NCBI GenBank assembly: GCA_016703785.1
Contig: JADJBM010000008.1
Location: forward strand, 62,001 to 126,000
Reading direction: 5' to 3'
DNA length: 64,000 nucleotides
Origin: Betaproteobacteria bacterium
GTDB taxonomy: Bacteria; Pseudomonadota; Gammaproteobacteria; Burkholderiales; Rhodocyclaceae
The position numbers were made by a program, and so were the translations under genes. Below, piece after piece: positions 45,904-55,636 of this stretch. The notes under the pieces are model-generated. The model had not been told where the DNA came from and made no database searches. It was given only the letters and a program-made list of their open reading frames with translations. The stretch's first letter is position 1; each line of letters opens with the position of its first letter.

Positions 45904-48697
45904 GCGAACGGGACTCGCCCGCGCCATGCAGGTTGGCGTCGCAGCGTCCGCACAACTCGGGATGCTCGGCGTTCGTGCCGACATCCTCGCGCCAGTGCCA
46001 GCAGCGCAGACACTTCACATGCGGGCTGGGCGCGGCGGCAACACCCTCCGCTGCACCATCGCCAACCTTCAGCAGCGTGACCTTCGAACAGATCATCACC
46101 AGGCGCAAATCGTTGCCGAGCGAAGCCAGCAGATCGTACTTTGCCCCACTAGCACGGATTTCCACCTCAGCCTGCAGTGACGAGCCAATCTTGCCGGCGA
46201 CACGCAGGTCCTCCAGCACCTTCGACACCTCTGCGCGAACCTCGCGAATCTGCTGCCACCGTATCGCAAGGGCTGACTCTTGATCCTGTGCCGGCAAGTC
46301 GTGCCAGGTGGCCAGCATCACGCTGTCTTCGGGGTTCTTCGTCAGAATCTGCCAGATCTCCTCGGCGGTGAAGGACAGCACTGGCGCCATCAGCCTGATG
46401 AAGGTTTGCAGGATGTGCCAGAGCACACTCTGCGCGGCGCGGCGCGGCTTCGAATCCGTACCGGCGCTGTACAGGCGATCCTTGAGGATATCGAAATAGA
46501 AGGCGCCCAGTTCCTCGGAGCAGAAACCCTGCAGCGCCTGCACGACGCGATGAAACTCGTAGCGCCCGTAGTCGGCTGACACCTGCTCCTGCAAGCGTCG
46601 CGTCAGTGCCAGGGCGTAGCGGTCGATCTCCAGCCACTCGTCCACGGGCAGCATGTCCCTGGCAGCATCGAAGTCGGCGGTGTTGGCAAGCAGAAAGCGT
46701 AGCGTGTTGCGGATGCGGCGATAGGATTCGACTACGCGCTTGAGGATCTCGTCGGAGATCGACAGCTCGCCGGAATAGTCGGTCGCCGCCACCCACAGGC
46801 GCAGCACCTCGGCGCCCAACGTACCGGACACCTTCTGCGGCGCGATGACGTTGCCCTTGGACTTCGACATCTTGTGGCCCTGGCCATCGACGACGAAGCC
46901 GTGCGTGAGCAGGCCGTCGTAGGGCGCGCGGCCGTCCAGCGCGCAGGCCGTCAGCAGAGAGGAATGGAACCAGCCGCGGTGCTGGTCGGAGCCTTCGAGG
47001 TAGAGATCGGCCGGCCATTTGGAGCCATCCGTATGGCTGCCGCGCAAAACGGTGCGGTGTGTCGTGCCTGAATCGAACCAGACGTCCAGCGTGTCGCGCA
47101 TCTTGTCGTAGTGCGCCGCATCGGCACCGAGCAGTTCAGCCGCATCGAGCCTGAACCAGGCATCGATGCCTTCCTTATCGACGCGCAGCGCCACCTGCTC
47201 CAGCAGTTCCGGCGTGCGCGGATGCAGTTCTCCGGTTTCCTTGTGCAGGAAGAAGGGAATCGGCACGCCCCAATTGCGCTGGCGCGAGACGCACCAGTCA
47301 GGGCGATTGGCGATCATGGCGTGCAGGCGCGCCTGGCCCCAGTCGGGATAGAACTGCGTCGCCTCGACGGCGGCCAGGGCCGTGTCGCGCAGCGTGCCGC
47401 CTGTGACGGGCTTTCGATCCATTCCCACGAACCACTGTGAAGTGGCCCTGTAGATGATCGGTGTCTTGTGGCGCCAGCAGTGCATGTAACTATGAGTGAT
47501 TTTCCCCGACGCGAACAGGCAGCCGACCTCGTTGATCTTCTCGATGATCGCAGCGTTGGCCTTCCAGACGTTGAGGCCGCCGAAGAACGGAAGGCTTTCG
47601 GCAAAGCGGCCATCCCCCTGAACAGGCGTAAGGATTTCTTCGTTGTGCATGCCATGGCGCTTGCAGGACTCGAAGTCCTCCAGGCCATAGGCCGGCGCGC
47701 TGTGCACCACGCCGGTGCCGGTGTCCAGCGTGACGTAGTCGCCCAGATACACCGGCGACTCGCGATCGTAGAAGGGATGGTGGAACTTCACCAGCGACAG
47801 GGCCGCACCCTGGCAGGCGCCAAGCACCCTGCCCTCCAGGCCATAACGGGCCAGCGCCTGACCGCGCAGTTCGGCGGCCAGCACCAGCAGCCCGCGCGGC
47901 GTCTGCACCAGTTCGTAGGTGAACTCCGGGTGCAGGTTGAGCGCCTGGTTGCCGGGGATCGTCCAGGGCGTCGTCGTCCAGATTACGGCGTAGCAGGGTC
48001 CATCGGGTAATACATCTAGGCCGAAGGCGTGCGCAACACGGGCGCGTTCGGCATCGTCAAGCGGAAACGCCACGTCTATGGCCGGCGATTCCTTGTCCTG
48101 GTACTCGACCTCCGCCTCGGCCAGCGCCGAACCGCAGTCAAAGCACCAGTTCACCGGCTTCAGGCCCTTGAAGAGGAATCCGCGCTGATGGATGTCGCCA
48201 AGGGCGCGGATCTCGTCGGCCTCGTTGCGGAAGGCCATGGTCAGATAGGGGTCGCCCCAGTCACCGAGCACGCCGAGGCGGATGAAATCCTGTTTCTGCC
48301 GCTCCACCTGCTCGGCAGCGAAGGCGCGGCAGAGTTCGCGCGCCTGGTCGGCCGGCAGGTGCTTGCCGTGCAGCTTCTCGATCTGATGCTCGATGGGCAG
48401 GCCGTGGCAATCCCAGCCCGGCACGTAGGGCGCGTCGTACCCGGCTAGGGTCTTGGAGCGGACGATGATGTCCTTGAGGATCTTGTTGACGGCATGGCCG
48501 ATGTGGATATCGCCGTTCGCATAGGGTGGGCCGTCATGCAGCACGAAGCGCGGCCGGCCGGCGGAAGCCCGGCGGATCTTCTGGTACAGCTTGCGCTGCT
48601 GCCAGTCGGCGACCCACTGCGGCTCTCGCTTGGCCAGATCGCCCTTCATCGGAAAGGGCGTGTCGGGAAGGTTCAGGGTTTTTCTGTAGTCAGCCAT
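45896..48697 (-). CDS. ileS: Isoleucyl-tRNA synthetase
   Basis: 933 residues from the ATG at 48697; the upstream extension is basic and not conserved. Class I motifs: [13 protein letters not shown] and KMSKSKGN. The editing domain and C-terminal zinc finger (CLRCWHW...CGRC) are present. Normal bacterial length. Followed by lspA with overlap and preceded by ribF, a standard proteobacterial order. Confidence 0.97.
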   Translation of the reverse strand: MADYRKTLNLPDTPFPMKGDLAKREPQWVADWQQRKLYQKIRRASAGRPRFVLHDGPPYANGDIHIGHAVNKILKDIIVRSKTLAGYDAPYVPGWDCHGLPIEHQIEKLHGKHLPADQARELCRAFAAEQVERQKQDFIRLGVLGDWGDPYLTMAFRNEADEIRALGDIHQRGFLFKGLKPVNWCFDCGSALAEAEVEYQDKESPAIDVAFPLDDAERARVAHAFGLDVLPDGPCYAVIWTTTPWTIPGNQALNLHPEFTYELVQTPRGLLVLAAELRGQALARYGLEGRVLGACQGAALSLVKFHHPFYDRESPVYLGDYVTLDTGTGVVHSAPAYGLEDFESCKRHGMHNEEILTPVQGDGRFAESLPFFGGLNVWKANAAIIEKINEVGCLFASGKITHSYMHCWRHKTPIIYRATSQWFVGMDRKPVTGGTLRDTALAAVEATQFYPDWGQARLHAMIANRPDWCVSRQRNWGVPIPFFLHKETGELHPRTPELLEQVALRVDKEGIDAWFRLDAAELLGADAAHYDKMRDTLDVWFDSGTTHRTVLRGSHTDGSKWPADLYLEGSDQHRGWFHSSLLTACALDGRAPYDGLLTHGFVVDGQGHKMSKSKGNVIAPQKVSGTLGAEVLRLWVAATDYSGELSISDEILKRVVESYRRIRNTLRFLLANTADFDAARDMLPVDEWLEIDRYALALTRRLQEQVSADYGRYEFHRVVQALQGFCSEELGAFYFDILKDRLYSAGTDSKPRRAAQSVLWHILQTFIRLMAPVLSFTAEEIWQILTKNPEDSVMLATWHDLPAQDQESALAIRWQQIREVRAEVSKVLEDLRVAGKIGSSLQAEVEIRASGAKYDLLASLGNDLRLVMICSKVTLLKVGDGAAEGVAAAPSPHVKCLRCWHWREDVGTNAEHPELCGRCDANLHGAGESRSHA

Positions 48698-48776
48698 GGC
48701 GCGCGCGAGGGCGCGGCGCAGGGGGGGCGCGCGCCTCGGGGTTTGGAAAACGCGGCCGGGGTTCTTGAGATAGGTT

Positions 48777-49715
48777 CTATTCCATTTGTGTGCGCAGCGT
48801 CGCGTGGTGCGCCTTGGCATCTGCGACGTCGCACGCGATCTGCGCCGTCAGTGCTTCAAGGGATTCGAATTTCGCCTCGTCGCGTAGCTTGTGCAGGAAA
48901 TTCACGCGCAGGTGGGCACGGTAGAGGTCTCCCGAATAATCGAAGATGTAGGCCTCCAGCGTCGGCACACCCGCCGAACTCACCGTCGGCCGCACGCCCA
49001 GGCTCGCCACGCCCTCCAAAGGGTGGTCCGCTATGCCGTCCACCGTCACGACGAAGATGCCCGACAGCGGCGCGCGCAACCGCTTGAGCTGGATGTTGGC
49101 GGTGGCATAGCCCAGCTTGCGGCCAAGCTTCTCGCCGTGGATGACGCGACCGGAAATGCAATAGGGGCGTCCCAGCAGGCGCTCGGCATGTTCCAGGTCA
49201 CCGGCATCGAGCGCCTCGCGCACCGCCGAACTGGATACACGCTCTCCTTCGTGCACCAGCGTCTCCATCGCCTCGACGCCGAAACCGTGTTCGGCGCCAG
49301 CGCGCTGCAGCATGGCGAAGTCCCCCGTCCGCCCTTTGCCGAAGCGGAAATCATCGCCGATCATGAGGTGGCGCACCCCGAGCCCGTGCACGATGTGCTC
49401 GACAAACGATTCCGCCGACAATGCCGCAAAACGCGCATTGAAGGCGCACACATAGGCCTGGTCGACGCCGCACTCGGCAAGCAGCTGCAGCTTTTCCCGC
49501 AAGCTGGCCAGCCGCGCCGGCGCCGACTGCGGCGCGAAGAATTCCCTCGGGTTGGGCTCGAAGGTCATCACCGCCGAAGGCAGGCCGGCTTGTTTCGCCA
49601 AGCCGGTCAGCTTCGCCAGCAGCGCGCGATGGCCGCGGTGCACGCCATCGAAGTTGCCGATGGTGAGCACGGTCGAATGCATAGCGCGGGCGGGAATGCC
49701 TCGGAAAACCTGCAC
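48777..49715 (-). CDS. ribF: Bifunctional riboflavin kinase/FAD synthetase
   Basis: 312 residues from a GTG at 49715 that gives the usual N-terminus [11 protein letters not shown] synthetase part with [12 protein letters not shown] and the kinase part with [20 protein letters not shown] and [10 protein letters not shown]. Converts riboflavin to FMN and FAD. The longer frame to 49826 runs through a palindromic repeat region and is unlikely. Confidence 0.95.
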   Translation of the reverse strand: MQVFRGIPARAMHSTVLTIGNFDGVHRGHRALLAKLTGLAKQAGLPSAVMTFEPNPREFFAPQSAPARLASLREKLQLLAECGVDQAYVCAFNARFAALSAESFVEHIVHGLGVRHLMIGDDFRFGKGRTGDFAMLQRAGAEHGFGVEAMETLVHEGERVSSSAVREALDAGDLEHAERLLGRPYCISGRVIHGEKLGRKLGYATANIQLKRLRAPLSGIFVVTVDGIADHPLEGVASLGVRPTVSSAGVPTLEAYIFDYSGDLYRAHLRVNFLHKLRDEAKFESLEALTAQIACDVADAKAHHATLRTQME

Positions 49716-49824
49716 GGTGGTAACAGTGGTAACGGGGTTGCCGGGAAACGGCGAATTATACAGCCGGTGCCGGGCCGCCCCAAACCGGCTGCATCGCAAA
49801 CGCGGAGCGAAGCGAGCCACCGTC

Positions 49825-49857
49825 ATCCCTTCCCCGGGAAGGGGCAGGAGGGATGGC
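49825..49857. repeat. CCCTTCCCCGGGAAGGGG palindrome between amiC and ribF
   Basis: Nested inverted repeat CATCCC...GGGATG enclosing CCTTCCCCGGGAAGGGG. No T run follows on either strand, so it is more likely a repeat element or mRNA hairpin than a terminator. Confidence 0.5.
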
Positions 49858-49866
49858 TCGTCTACT

Positions 49867-51126
49867 TCAGTCGAGACGAACGAGCTTCGACTTGGCCAGG
49901 GGCGGATTTTTGGCCAGGTAACCCTTGATGCCCCTCAGAATGGCGTCTGCCATTTTCTCCTGGTAGGCGTCGTCGTTGAGCCGCCTCTCTTCTTCCGGAT
50001 TGCTGATGAAGGCCGTTTCAATGAGGATCGAAGGGATGTCGGGCGCCTTCAGCACGGCGAAGCCCGCCTGCTCCACATGTTCCTTGTGCAGGGTATTGAC
50101 TCCGCCCAGTTCGCCCAGCACGGCGCGGCCCAGCTTGAGGCTGTCATTCAGGGTGGCCGTCTGCGACAGGTCGAGCAGGGTGCGGGCCAGGTGCGGATCC
50201 TTCACGTCGAGATTGACGCCGCCGATCAGGTCGGCCGAGTTCTCGCGCTGCGCCAGCCAGCGCGCCGCGGAACTGGAAGCGCCGTTCTCCGAGAGCACGA
50301 ACACAGAAGAGCCGCGTGCCGTGGGCTTGATGAAGGCATCGGCATGCACGGAGACGAAAAGATCGGCCTTCACGCGACGCGCCTTCTGCACGCGCTGATG
50401 CAGCGGGATGAAGAAATCGCCATCGCGCGTGAGCATCGAGCGCATGTTCGGCTCCGCGTCGATCTTCGCCTTGAGCCTGCGCGCCACCTGCAGGGTGACG
50501 TTCTTCTCGTGGCTGCCGCCGCGACCGATCGCACCCGGATCCTCGCCGCCATGGCCCGGATCGAGCACGATAGTCACCATGCGCATCATTTCGTCCGATC
50601 CCGGCGATTTTTGCGGCGTCTTCTGGGAAATTGGCGCCGTATCGAGCTTCTCCAGCAGGGCCAGCAGCGGATCGTCCGCCACCGTAGGATACAGATCCAT
50701 CACCAGGCGATAGCCGTACTCGCCGACCGGCTTCAGGGCGAACACCTGCGGCTGGATTTCCGTCTTCAGTTCGATCACCAGACGCACCACGCCCGGCTTG
50801 AAGCGTCCTGCGCGGATCAGTTTGATATAGGGATCCGTCGCCGAAATCTTGTCGGGCAGATTCTGCAGGATGCTGTTGAACTCGATCCCTTCCAGATCGA
50901 CGACCAGCCGATCGGGGTCTTTCAGGATCATCTGCGAGAAACCGATGGATTGCTGGCACTCCAGCGTCACCCGGGTGTAGTCGCGTGCCGGCCAGACGCG
51001 CACGCCCAGGACGCTGGTCGCCGCCTGCCCCACCGGGCTGACCAGCAGGGTTAACGTCGCCCCGGCAAACTTCAGGAAGTCGCGGCGGTGGAGTCCGGCA
51101 GGGAGGCGCGGAGCCTGCTCAGGCAT
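49867..51126 (-). CDS. amiC: N-acetylmuramoyl-L-alanine amidase AmiC, Tat-exported
   Basis: 419 residues from the ATG at 51126. Twin-arginine signal RRDFLKFAGATLTLLVSPVGQA; AMIN domain (VRVWPARDYTRVTLECQQ) for septal targeting; Amidase_3 domain with Zn ligands in LDPGHGGEDPGAIG, the Glu after RGGSHEKN and SVHADAF, and catalytic Glu in IETAFISNPEE. It splits daughter-cell peptidoglycan in the periplasm. It starts inside the 3' end of tsaE (55-bp overlap), a common gene order. Confidence 0.95.
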   Translation of the reverse strand: MPEQAPRLPAGLHRRDFLKFAGATLTLLVSPVGQAATSVLGVRVWPARDYTRVTLECQQSIGFSQMILKDPDRLVVDLEGIEFNSILQNLPDKISATDPYIKLIRAGRFKPGVVRLVIELKTEIQPQVFALKPVGEYGYRLVMDLYPTVADDPLLALLEKLDTAPISQKTPQKSPGSDEMMRMVTIVLDPGHGGEDPGAIGRGGSHEKNVTLQVARRLKAKIDAEPNMRSMLTRDGDFFIPLHQRVQKARRVKADLFVSVHADAFIKPTARGSSVFVLSENGASSSAARWLAQRENSADLIGGVNLDVKDPHLARTLLDLSQTATLNDSLKLGRAVLGELGGVNTLHKEHVEQAGFAVLKAPDIPSILIETAFISNPEEERRLNDDAYQEKMADAILRGIKGYLAKNPPLAKSKLVRLD

Positions 51127-51554
51127 GCGCGCCCCGCTTCGGTGGGGGAGATGAAACTGATATCGCGTCCGTTGTCGGTAATGGCCAGCGCAATCCGCAG
51201 GTCGGCGGGCACAAGGTAGCCCCCGGCCTTGTCCGGCCATTCCACGAGGCTGACCGCCTCGCCCTGAAAGTATTCGTCCAAGCCTGCATCCAGGTATTCT
51301 TCCGGCTGGCTGAATCGATAAAAATCAAAGTGATGCAAGTTTAATCTAGAAATAGCATAAAGTTCAACCAAAGTATAGGTCGGACTTTTCACATTGCCCT
51401 CGAAATCAAGGCCACGCAACACTCCGCGGACCAAGGTCGTCTTGCCGCTACCGAGGTCGCCATCAAGGTAAACCACCAGTCCCGGCGCCAGCGCATGGGC
51501 CAGTTGAGCCCCCAAGGCCAGCGTCGCCGCTTCATCAGGCACATTCAGGGTCAA
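51072..51554 (-). CDS. tsaE: tRNA threonylcarbamoyladenosine biosynthesis ATPase TsaE
   Basis: 160 residues from a TTG at 51554 (GAGGA about ten bases upstream); a GTG four codons later is also possible. Walker A GDLGSGKTTL, then SPTYTLVELY and HHFDFYRF, the TsaE signature. Works with TsaB, TsaC and TsaD on t6A37. Divergent from queG, with only 18 bp between start codons. Confidence 0.92.
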   Translation of the reverse strand: MTLNVPDEAATLALGAQLAHALAPGLVVYLDGDLGSGKTTLVRGVLRGLDFEGNVKSPTYTLVELYAISRLNLHHFDFYRFSQPEEYLDAGLDEYFQGEAVSLVEWPDKAGGYLVPADLRIALAITDNGRDISFISPTEAGRACLSRLRASLPDSTAATS

Positions 51555-51572
51555 GTGGTTATCATCCTCGGA

Positions 51573-52664
51573 ATGCAAAACGCTCGCTCCATAGACGGGA
51601 TTGAACTCGCCGCACGCATCAGGCAATGGGGGCGGGAGCTGGGATTTGACGCCATCGGCCTTACCGACACGAGGCTCGACGCCGCGGAAACCGAACTGGT
51701 GGCGTGGCTTGACGCCGGATTCCACGGCGAGATGGATTATATGGCAAGCCACGGGACGAAGCGCTCGCGCCCCAGGGAACTGGTGCCGGGCACCGTGAGT
51801 GTCATCACGGCACGCATGAACTACCTGCCGCAGGCGACGCCGATGGAAACCGTGCTGGCCGACGGCACACGCGCCGCAATCTCCCGTTACGCCCTCGGCC
51901 GCGACTACCACAAACTGCTGCGATCGCGGCTGCAAAAGCTGGCCGACCGCATCGCGGCGGAGATCGGCGCTTTCGGCTATCGCGTATTCACGGACTCCGC
52001 CCCGGTCATGGAGGTGGCGCTGGCGGAGAAAAGCGGGCTGGGCTGGCGCGGCAAGCACACGCTGCTGCTGACGCGCGAGGCCGGCTCCTACTTCTTCCTC
52101 GGCGAGATTTACACCGACCTGCCGCTGACGGCCGATGCCCCAAAGGAAACCCCCTTGGGGGGTGCCCCGCAGACGGACCACTGCGGCACCTGCCACGCCT
52201 GCCTGGACAGTTGCCCGACGCAGGCCATCGTCGCCCCCTACACGGTGGATGCGCGACGCTGCATTTCCTACCTCACCATCGAACTGAAAGGCGCCATCCC
52301 GGAAGCGCTGCGGCCGCTGATCGGCAATCGCGTCTATGGCTGCGACGACTGCCAGGTCGCCTGCCCGTGGAACCGTTACGCGCACCTGTCCGGAGAAGCG
52401 GATTTCGCCGTGCGCAATGGCCTCGATGCGGCCGGCCTGGTCGAGTTGTTCGGCTGGACGGAAGCGCAATTCAAGGCGCGCCTGGCCGGCAGCGCCATTC
52501 ACCGCATCGGCTTCGAACGCTGGCTACGCAATCTGGCCATTGGCCTCGGCAATGCGCCATCCTCCCCAGCCACCGTCGCCGCGCTGGAAACGCGCCGCGA
52601 CCATCCCTTGGCCCTGGTGCGGGAGCATGTGCTCTGGGCGCTCGCGCGTCACCGCGCCGACTGA
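51573..52664 (+). CDS. queG: Epoxyqueuosine reductase QueG
   Basis: 363 residues from the ATG at 51573. Cobalamin-dependent last step of queuosine synthesis. Two [4Fe-4S] motifs (CGTCHACLDSCP and CDDCQVACPW), the family block YTVDARRCISYLTIELKGAIP and a C-terminal HEAT-like tail. A short stretch (residues about 190-200, KETPLGGAPQ) before the first cluster motif looks like an insertion encoded by a CCCCC/GGGGG palindrome (52138-52168). Confidence 0.95.
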   Translation: MQNARSIDGIELAARIRQWGRELGFDAIGLTDTRLDAAETELVAWLDAGFHGEMDYMASHGTKRSRPRELVPGTVSVITARMNYLPQATPMETVLADGTRAAISRYALGRDYHKLLRSRLQKLADRIAAEIGAFGYRVFTDSAPVMEVALAEKSGLGWRGKHTLLLTREAGSYFFLGEIYTDLPLTADAPKETPLGGAPQTDHCGTCHACLDSCPTQAIVAPYTVDARRCISYLTIELKGAIPEALRPLIGNRVYGCDDCQVACPWNRYAHLSGEADFAVRNGLDAAGLVELFGWTEAQFKARLAGSAIHRIGFERWLRNLAIGLGNAPSSPATVAALETRRDHPLALVREHVLWALARHRAD

Positions 52665-53008
52665 TCCGGCGGCACCCAGCGCCAGAGCATCACGGCCAGC
52701 AGCGCCAGCGCGACATACAGCGCGGCAAAGGCCGAAGCGGAAAAATCCCAGTAGAGCAGCCGTCCCACCCAGCGTCCGATGAAGCCGCTGTCTCCGGGCG
52801 CTTCGCCGCGCAGCCAGCCTTCCCACACCGTCAGCGGACAGGCGATGCCGGCCAGGGATTCAGCTGCGACAAAAACGATGGCCCCAGCATGGACGAGGCG
52901 CAGGCGCCGCTTTCTCACCCAGCGCCAGCCGGCTGCGGCACCGATCGGAATCAGGGCGAAACCTGCGGCGATGAATCCGGCGAGTGGCGAAATGAACAAC
53001 GAGGACAA
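52649..53008 (-). CDS. DUF2784 family membrane protein
   Basis: 119 residues with three to four helices. The GIACPLTVWEGWLR segment (CPLT-x-W-E) and the RLVHAGAIVFVAAESL helix match DUF2784. Function unknown. Convergent with queG, overlapping by 16 bp, and just downstream of the sulfurtransferase on the same strand. Confidence 0.82.
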   Translation of the reverse strand: MSSLFISPLAGFIAAGFALIPIGAAAGWRWVRKRRLRLVHAGAIVFVAAESLAGIACPLTVWEGWLRGEAPGDSGFIGRWVGRLLYWDFSASAFAALYVALALLAVMLWRWVPPDQSAR

Positions 53009-53043
53009 GGTCGGCGAGCGCGCTCACGCCCGCTCCATCAGCA

Positions 53044-53895
53044 TCAGCTGCCGGTGGCGACCGGCCGAATCGGATCGGCGCACCATTCGCTCCAGGAGCC
53101 CGGGTAGAGCCGCGAGCCGGACAGGCCCGCCACTTCCATCGCCAGCAGGTTGTGGCAGGCCGTCACGCCAGAGCCGCAGGAATGGATGATTTCGGCGGCG
53201 CCGCGCCCATCCATCAACTGCCGGTACTCGGCCTGCAGCACCTCCGCGGGCTTGAAGCGCCCCGTCGGCGTCAGGTTGTCCTTGAAGAAGCGGTTTACCG
53301 CGCCGGGGATATGGCCGCCCACCGGGTCGAGCGTCTCGTTCTCTCCGCGGAAGCGCTGCGCATTGCGCGCATCGAGAATCCTGACGCCGTCCCGTGGAGA
53401 CTGACTTTCCACGAATTGCACATCGACGGACATGTCGGGACGCAGCCGCGGCGTGAATACGGCATGAGGGTGCTGCGTTTCCGCATCGGTCAGTTCGTGA
53501 CCGGCCGCCTCCCACGCATTCAGGCTGCCGTCAAGCACCGCCACCGCCTCATGGCCCAGCCAGCGCAGCATCCACCACAGGCGCACGGCGTAGGTGCCTG
53601 CCACATCATCGTAGACCACCACCTGCGTGTCGCTGCCGACGCCCCATTCGCCCAGCTTGGTGGCAAAGCGCACCGGGTCCGGCAGGGGATGGCGGCCGTT
53701 GCGGCCATTCAGAGGTCCGGAGAGATCCCGCTCCAGGTGGGCGTAGATCGCCCCCGGAATATGCGCCTCGCGGTAGGCGAGCTCGCCGGCATGCGGGTGC
53801 ACCAGGTCGAAAGAACAATCGAAGACCCGCCAGCGCGTATCGTGCAGGTGGTGTGCCAGATCGGCCGCACCGATCAGGGTGGTAAACCTTCTCAT
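53044..53895 (-). CDS. sseA: Thiosulfate/3-mercaptopyruvate sulfurtransferase
   Basis: 283 residues from the ATG at 53895. Two rhodanese domains; the second carries the active loop CGSGVTA, typical of the 3-mercaptopyruvate-preferring group. First domain has FDCSFDLVHP and HIPGAIYAHLERDLS. The ATG overlaps the stop of the STAS-like gene (ATGA). It contains the only copy of AAAGTCAGT on the minus strand (53400-53408). Confidence 0.92.
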   Translation of the reverse strand: MRRFTTLIGAADLAHHLHDTRWRVFDCSFDLVHPHAGELAYREAHIPGAIYAHLERDLSGPLNGRNGRHPLPDPVRFATKLGEWGVGSDTQVVVYDDVAGTYAVRLWWMLRWLGHEAVAVLDGSLNAWEAAGHELTDAETQHPHAVFTPRLRPDMSVDVQFVESQSPRDGVRILDARNAQRFRGENETLDPVGGHIPGAVNRFFKDNLTPTGRFKPAEVLQAEYRQLMDGRGAAEIIHSCGSGVTACHNLLAMEVAGLSGSRLYPGSWSEWCADPIRPVATGS

Positions 53896-54245
53896 GCCGG
53901 ACCGGACTCCAACCAGTCGCGCGCCTCCTGCTCGTCGGCGAAAACGCGCAGGTCGGCATCGACGAATATCTGCGACAGCCAGGCGCTCCACGTCACCCAC
54001 TGCGAATCCGTGAGCACGACAATCTTGCCGAAATCGTGGCTGTGGGCCCGTGAAAACTTGATCTCTTCCCAAGCCATGTCGAGCGTGAAATCGGCCATCT
54101 GTCGCAAGTCGAAAAGCAGGTTGACCGGCCCCTGGAACTGAACCTTGTAATTGACCAGTTCCTCGAATTCCCGATAGTCAGCCAGGGCGAATTCTCCATA
54201 AACAGTAACGGTGACCAGATTGTCCTTGTGGTCGGTGACGATCAT
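53892..54245 (-). CDS. STAS/SpoIIAA-like domain protein
   Basis: 117 residues from the ATG at 54245. Pattern of beta strands and helices: NLVTVTVYGEFALADYREFEELV, PVNLLFDLRQMADFTLDMAWEEIKF and KIVVLTD, typical of SpoIIAA-like (COG-type STAS) proteins. Probably a cytoplasmic regulatory or lipid-binding module; coupled to the sulfurtransferase by overlap. Confidence 0.75.
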   Translation of the reverse strand: MIVTDHKDNLVTVTVYGEFALADYREFEELVNYKVQFQGPVNLLFDLRQMADFTLDMAWEEIKFSRAHSHDFGKIVVLTDSQWVTWSAWLSQIFVDADLRVFADEQEARDWLESGPA

Positions 54246-54418
54246 GTTGCCTCCCAATGGTATTCGCTTACCACTATATCAATCCTGCCCGACTGGCGCA
54301 CGCTCATAGGCCGTATCCATAGGCGGCGGGATGAAAAACTACCGCGCGTAGTCAAAGCCCAGCGTGCCCGGAGATAGGCAATGCGCTATGATTATGGTTT
54401 GTCCGTCAGCAGTTCCCA

Positions 54419-54655
54419 ATGAGCCAAGCCGCAAAAGACAAGCTGCCCGAATCCTTCGAGGCCGCGCTGGCCGAACTGGAATCCATTGTGCAGGGCATGG
54501 AGACCGGCAAGCTCAGCCTGGAAGAATCGCTCACCGCCTATCAGCGCGGCGCGGCGCTGCTCAAGCACTGCCAGGGGGCGCTGACCGCCGCCGAGCAAAA
54601 GATCCAGGTTCTGGAGGCGGGTCAGCTGAAGGATTTGCCGCGTACCGAAAGCTGA
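54419..54655 (+). CDS. xseB: Exodeoxyribonuclease VII small subunit
   Basis: 78 residues. SFEAALAELESIVQGMETGKLSLEESLTAYQRG is the XseB signature. Forms ExoVII with XseA (not in the window). First gene of xseB-ispA-dxs. Confidence 0.95.
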   Translation: MSQAAKDKLPESFEAALAELESIVQGMETGKLSLEESLTAYQRGAALLKHCQGALTAAEQKIQVLEAGQLKDLPRTES

Positions 54656-54669
54656 GATGAATCATCCCA

Positions 54670-54740
54670 ACGCTCACGTCGTTCGCCGCCCCCCGAGGGG
54701 GCGCTCAGCGTCCTTCGGGTGGCCGGGCGGGCGCTGACTC
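54670..54740. repeat. CGCCCCCCGAGGGGGCG palindromic repeat
   Basis: Palindrome at 54687-54703 followed by CTCAGCGTCCTTCGGGTGGCCGGGCGGGC, an intergenic repeat type common in beta-proteobacteria. It fills the gap between xseB and ispA. Confidence 0.6.
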
Positions 54741-54748
54741 CGTAAAAG

Positions 54749-55636
54749 ATGGATTTCCAGAGCTGGATGACTGCCGTGCAGCAGCGCACCGAGCGTGCGC
54801 TCGAAAACCTGCTGCCCGCTGCCGACATTGCTCCGTCGCGCCTGCATCAGGCCATGCGTTACGCTACCTTGGGCGGTGGCAAGCGCATCCGCCCGTTGTT
54901 GTGTCACGCTGCTGGCGACCTTGCCGGTGCCGATCCTTCGCGCCTGGACATCGCCGGCTGCGCCGTCGAGCTGATCCACGCCTATTCTCTTGTGCATGAC
55001 GACCTGCCCTGCATGGACAACGACGTCCTGCGCCGCGGCAAGCCCACCTGCCATGTCGAATTCGACGAGGCGACCGCAATGCTGGTCGGTGATGCCCTGC
55101 AATCGCAGGCCTTCCTCCTGCTTTCCGACCATGTTCTGGCCGACGACCCGCGTCGCCAGTCCGAAATGGTGCGCCTCTTGGCGCTGGCCGCCGGCTCGCG
55201 CGGCATGGCCGGTGGCCAGATGATCGACATCGAAGGCACCGGCCGCCAGTTGGCGCGTGCCGAACTGGAGTTCATGCATGTACACAAGACCGGCGCATTG
55301 ATCCGAGCCGCCATTCTGCTTGGCGCCCAGTGCGGCTCGCCGATGCCCGATGACGAAATGGCGCGCCTCGACCATTTTGCCAAGCGCGTCGGCCTACTGT
55401 TCCAGGTAGTCGACGACATCCTCGATGCCGACGCCAGCACGGCGACTCTGGGCAAGACTGCCGGCAAGGACGCCGCTCAGGGCAAAACCACTTATGCAAG
55501 TGTAATGGGTCTGACCGAAGCACGCGAGTTGGCGGACACCCTGCGCAGTGAAGCTCGGCAAGCCATCGAGGCCTTCGGCGAACGCGGCCGCCGCCTGCAT
55601 GAACTGGCCCACTTCATCGTCACGCGGAAGTTCTGA
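54749..55636 (+). CDS. ispA: Farnesyl diphosphate synthase (geranyltranstransferase)
   Basis: 295 residues. First Asp-rich motif DDLPCMDND, second DDILD in [18 protein letters not shown] and GDALQ blocks present. Makes FPP from IPP and DMAPP in the cytosol. The stop shares its last base with the dxs ATG. Confidence 0.96.
   Translation: MDFQSWMTAVQQRTERALENLLPAADIAPSRLHQAMRYATLGGGKRIRPLLCHAAGDLAGADPSRLDIAGCAVELIHAYSLVHDDLPCMDNDVLRRGKPTCHVEFDEATAMLVGDALQSQAFLLLSDHVLADDPRRQSEMVRLLALAAGSRGMAGGQMIDIEGTGRQLARAELEFMHVHKTGALIRAAILLGAQCGSPMPDDEMARLDHFAKRVGLLFQVVDDILDADASTATLGKTAGKDAAQGKTTYASVMGLTEARELADTLRSEARQAIEAFGERGRRLHELAHFIVTRKF

Noticed and set aside
49823..49860. Hairpin between amiC and ribF as a terminator
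   Set aside because: No T run on either strand; listed as a repeat instead.
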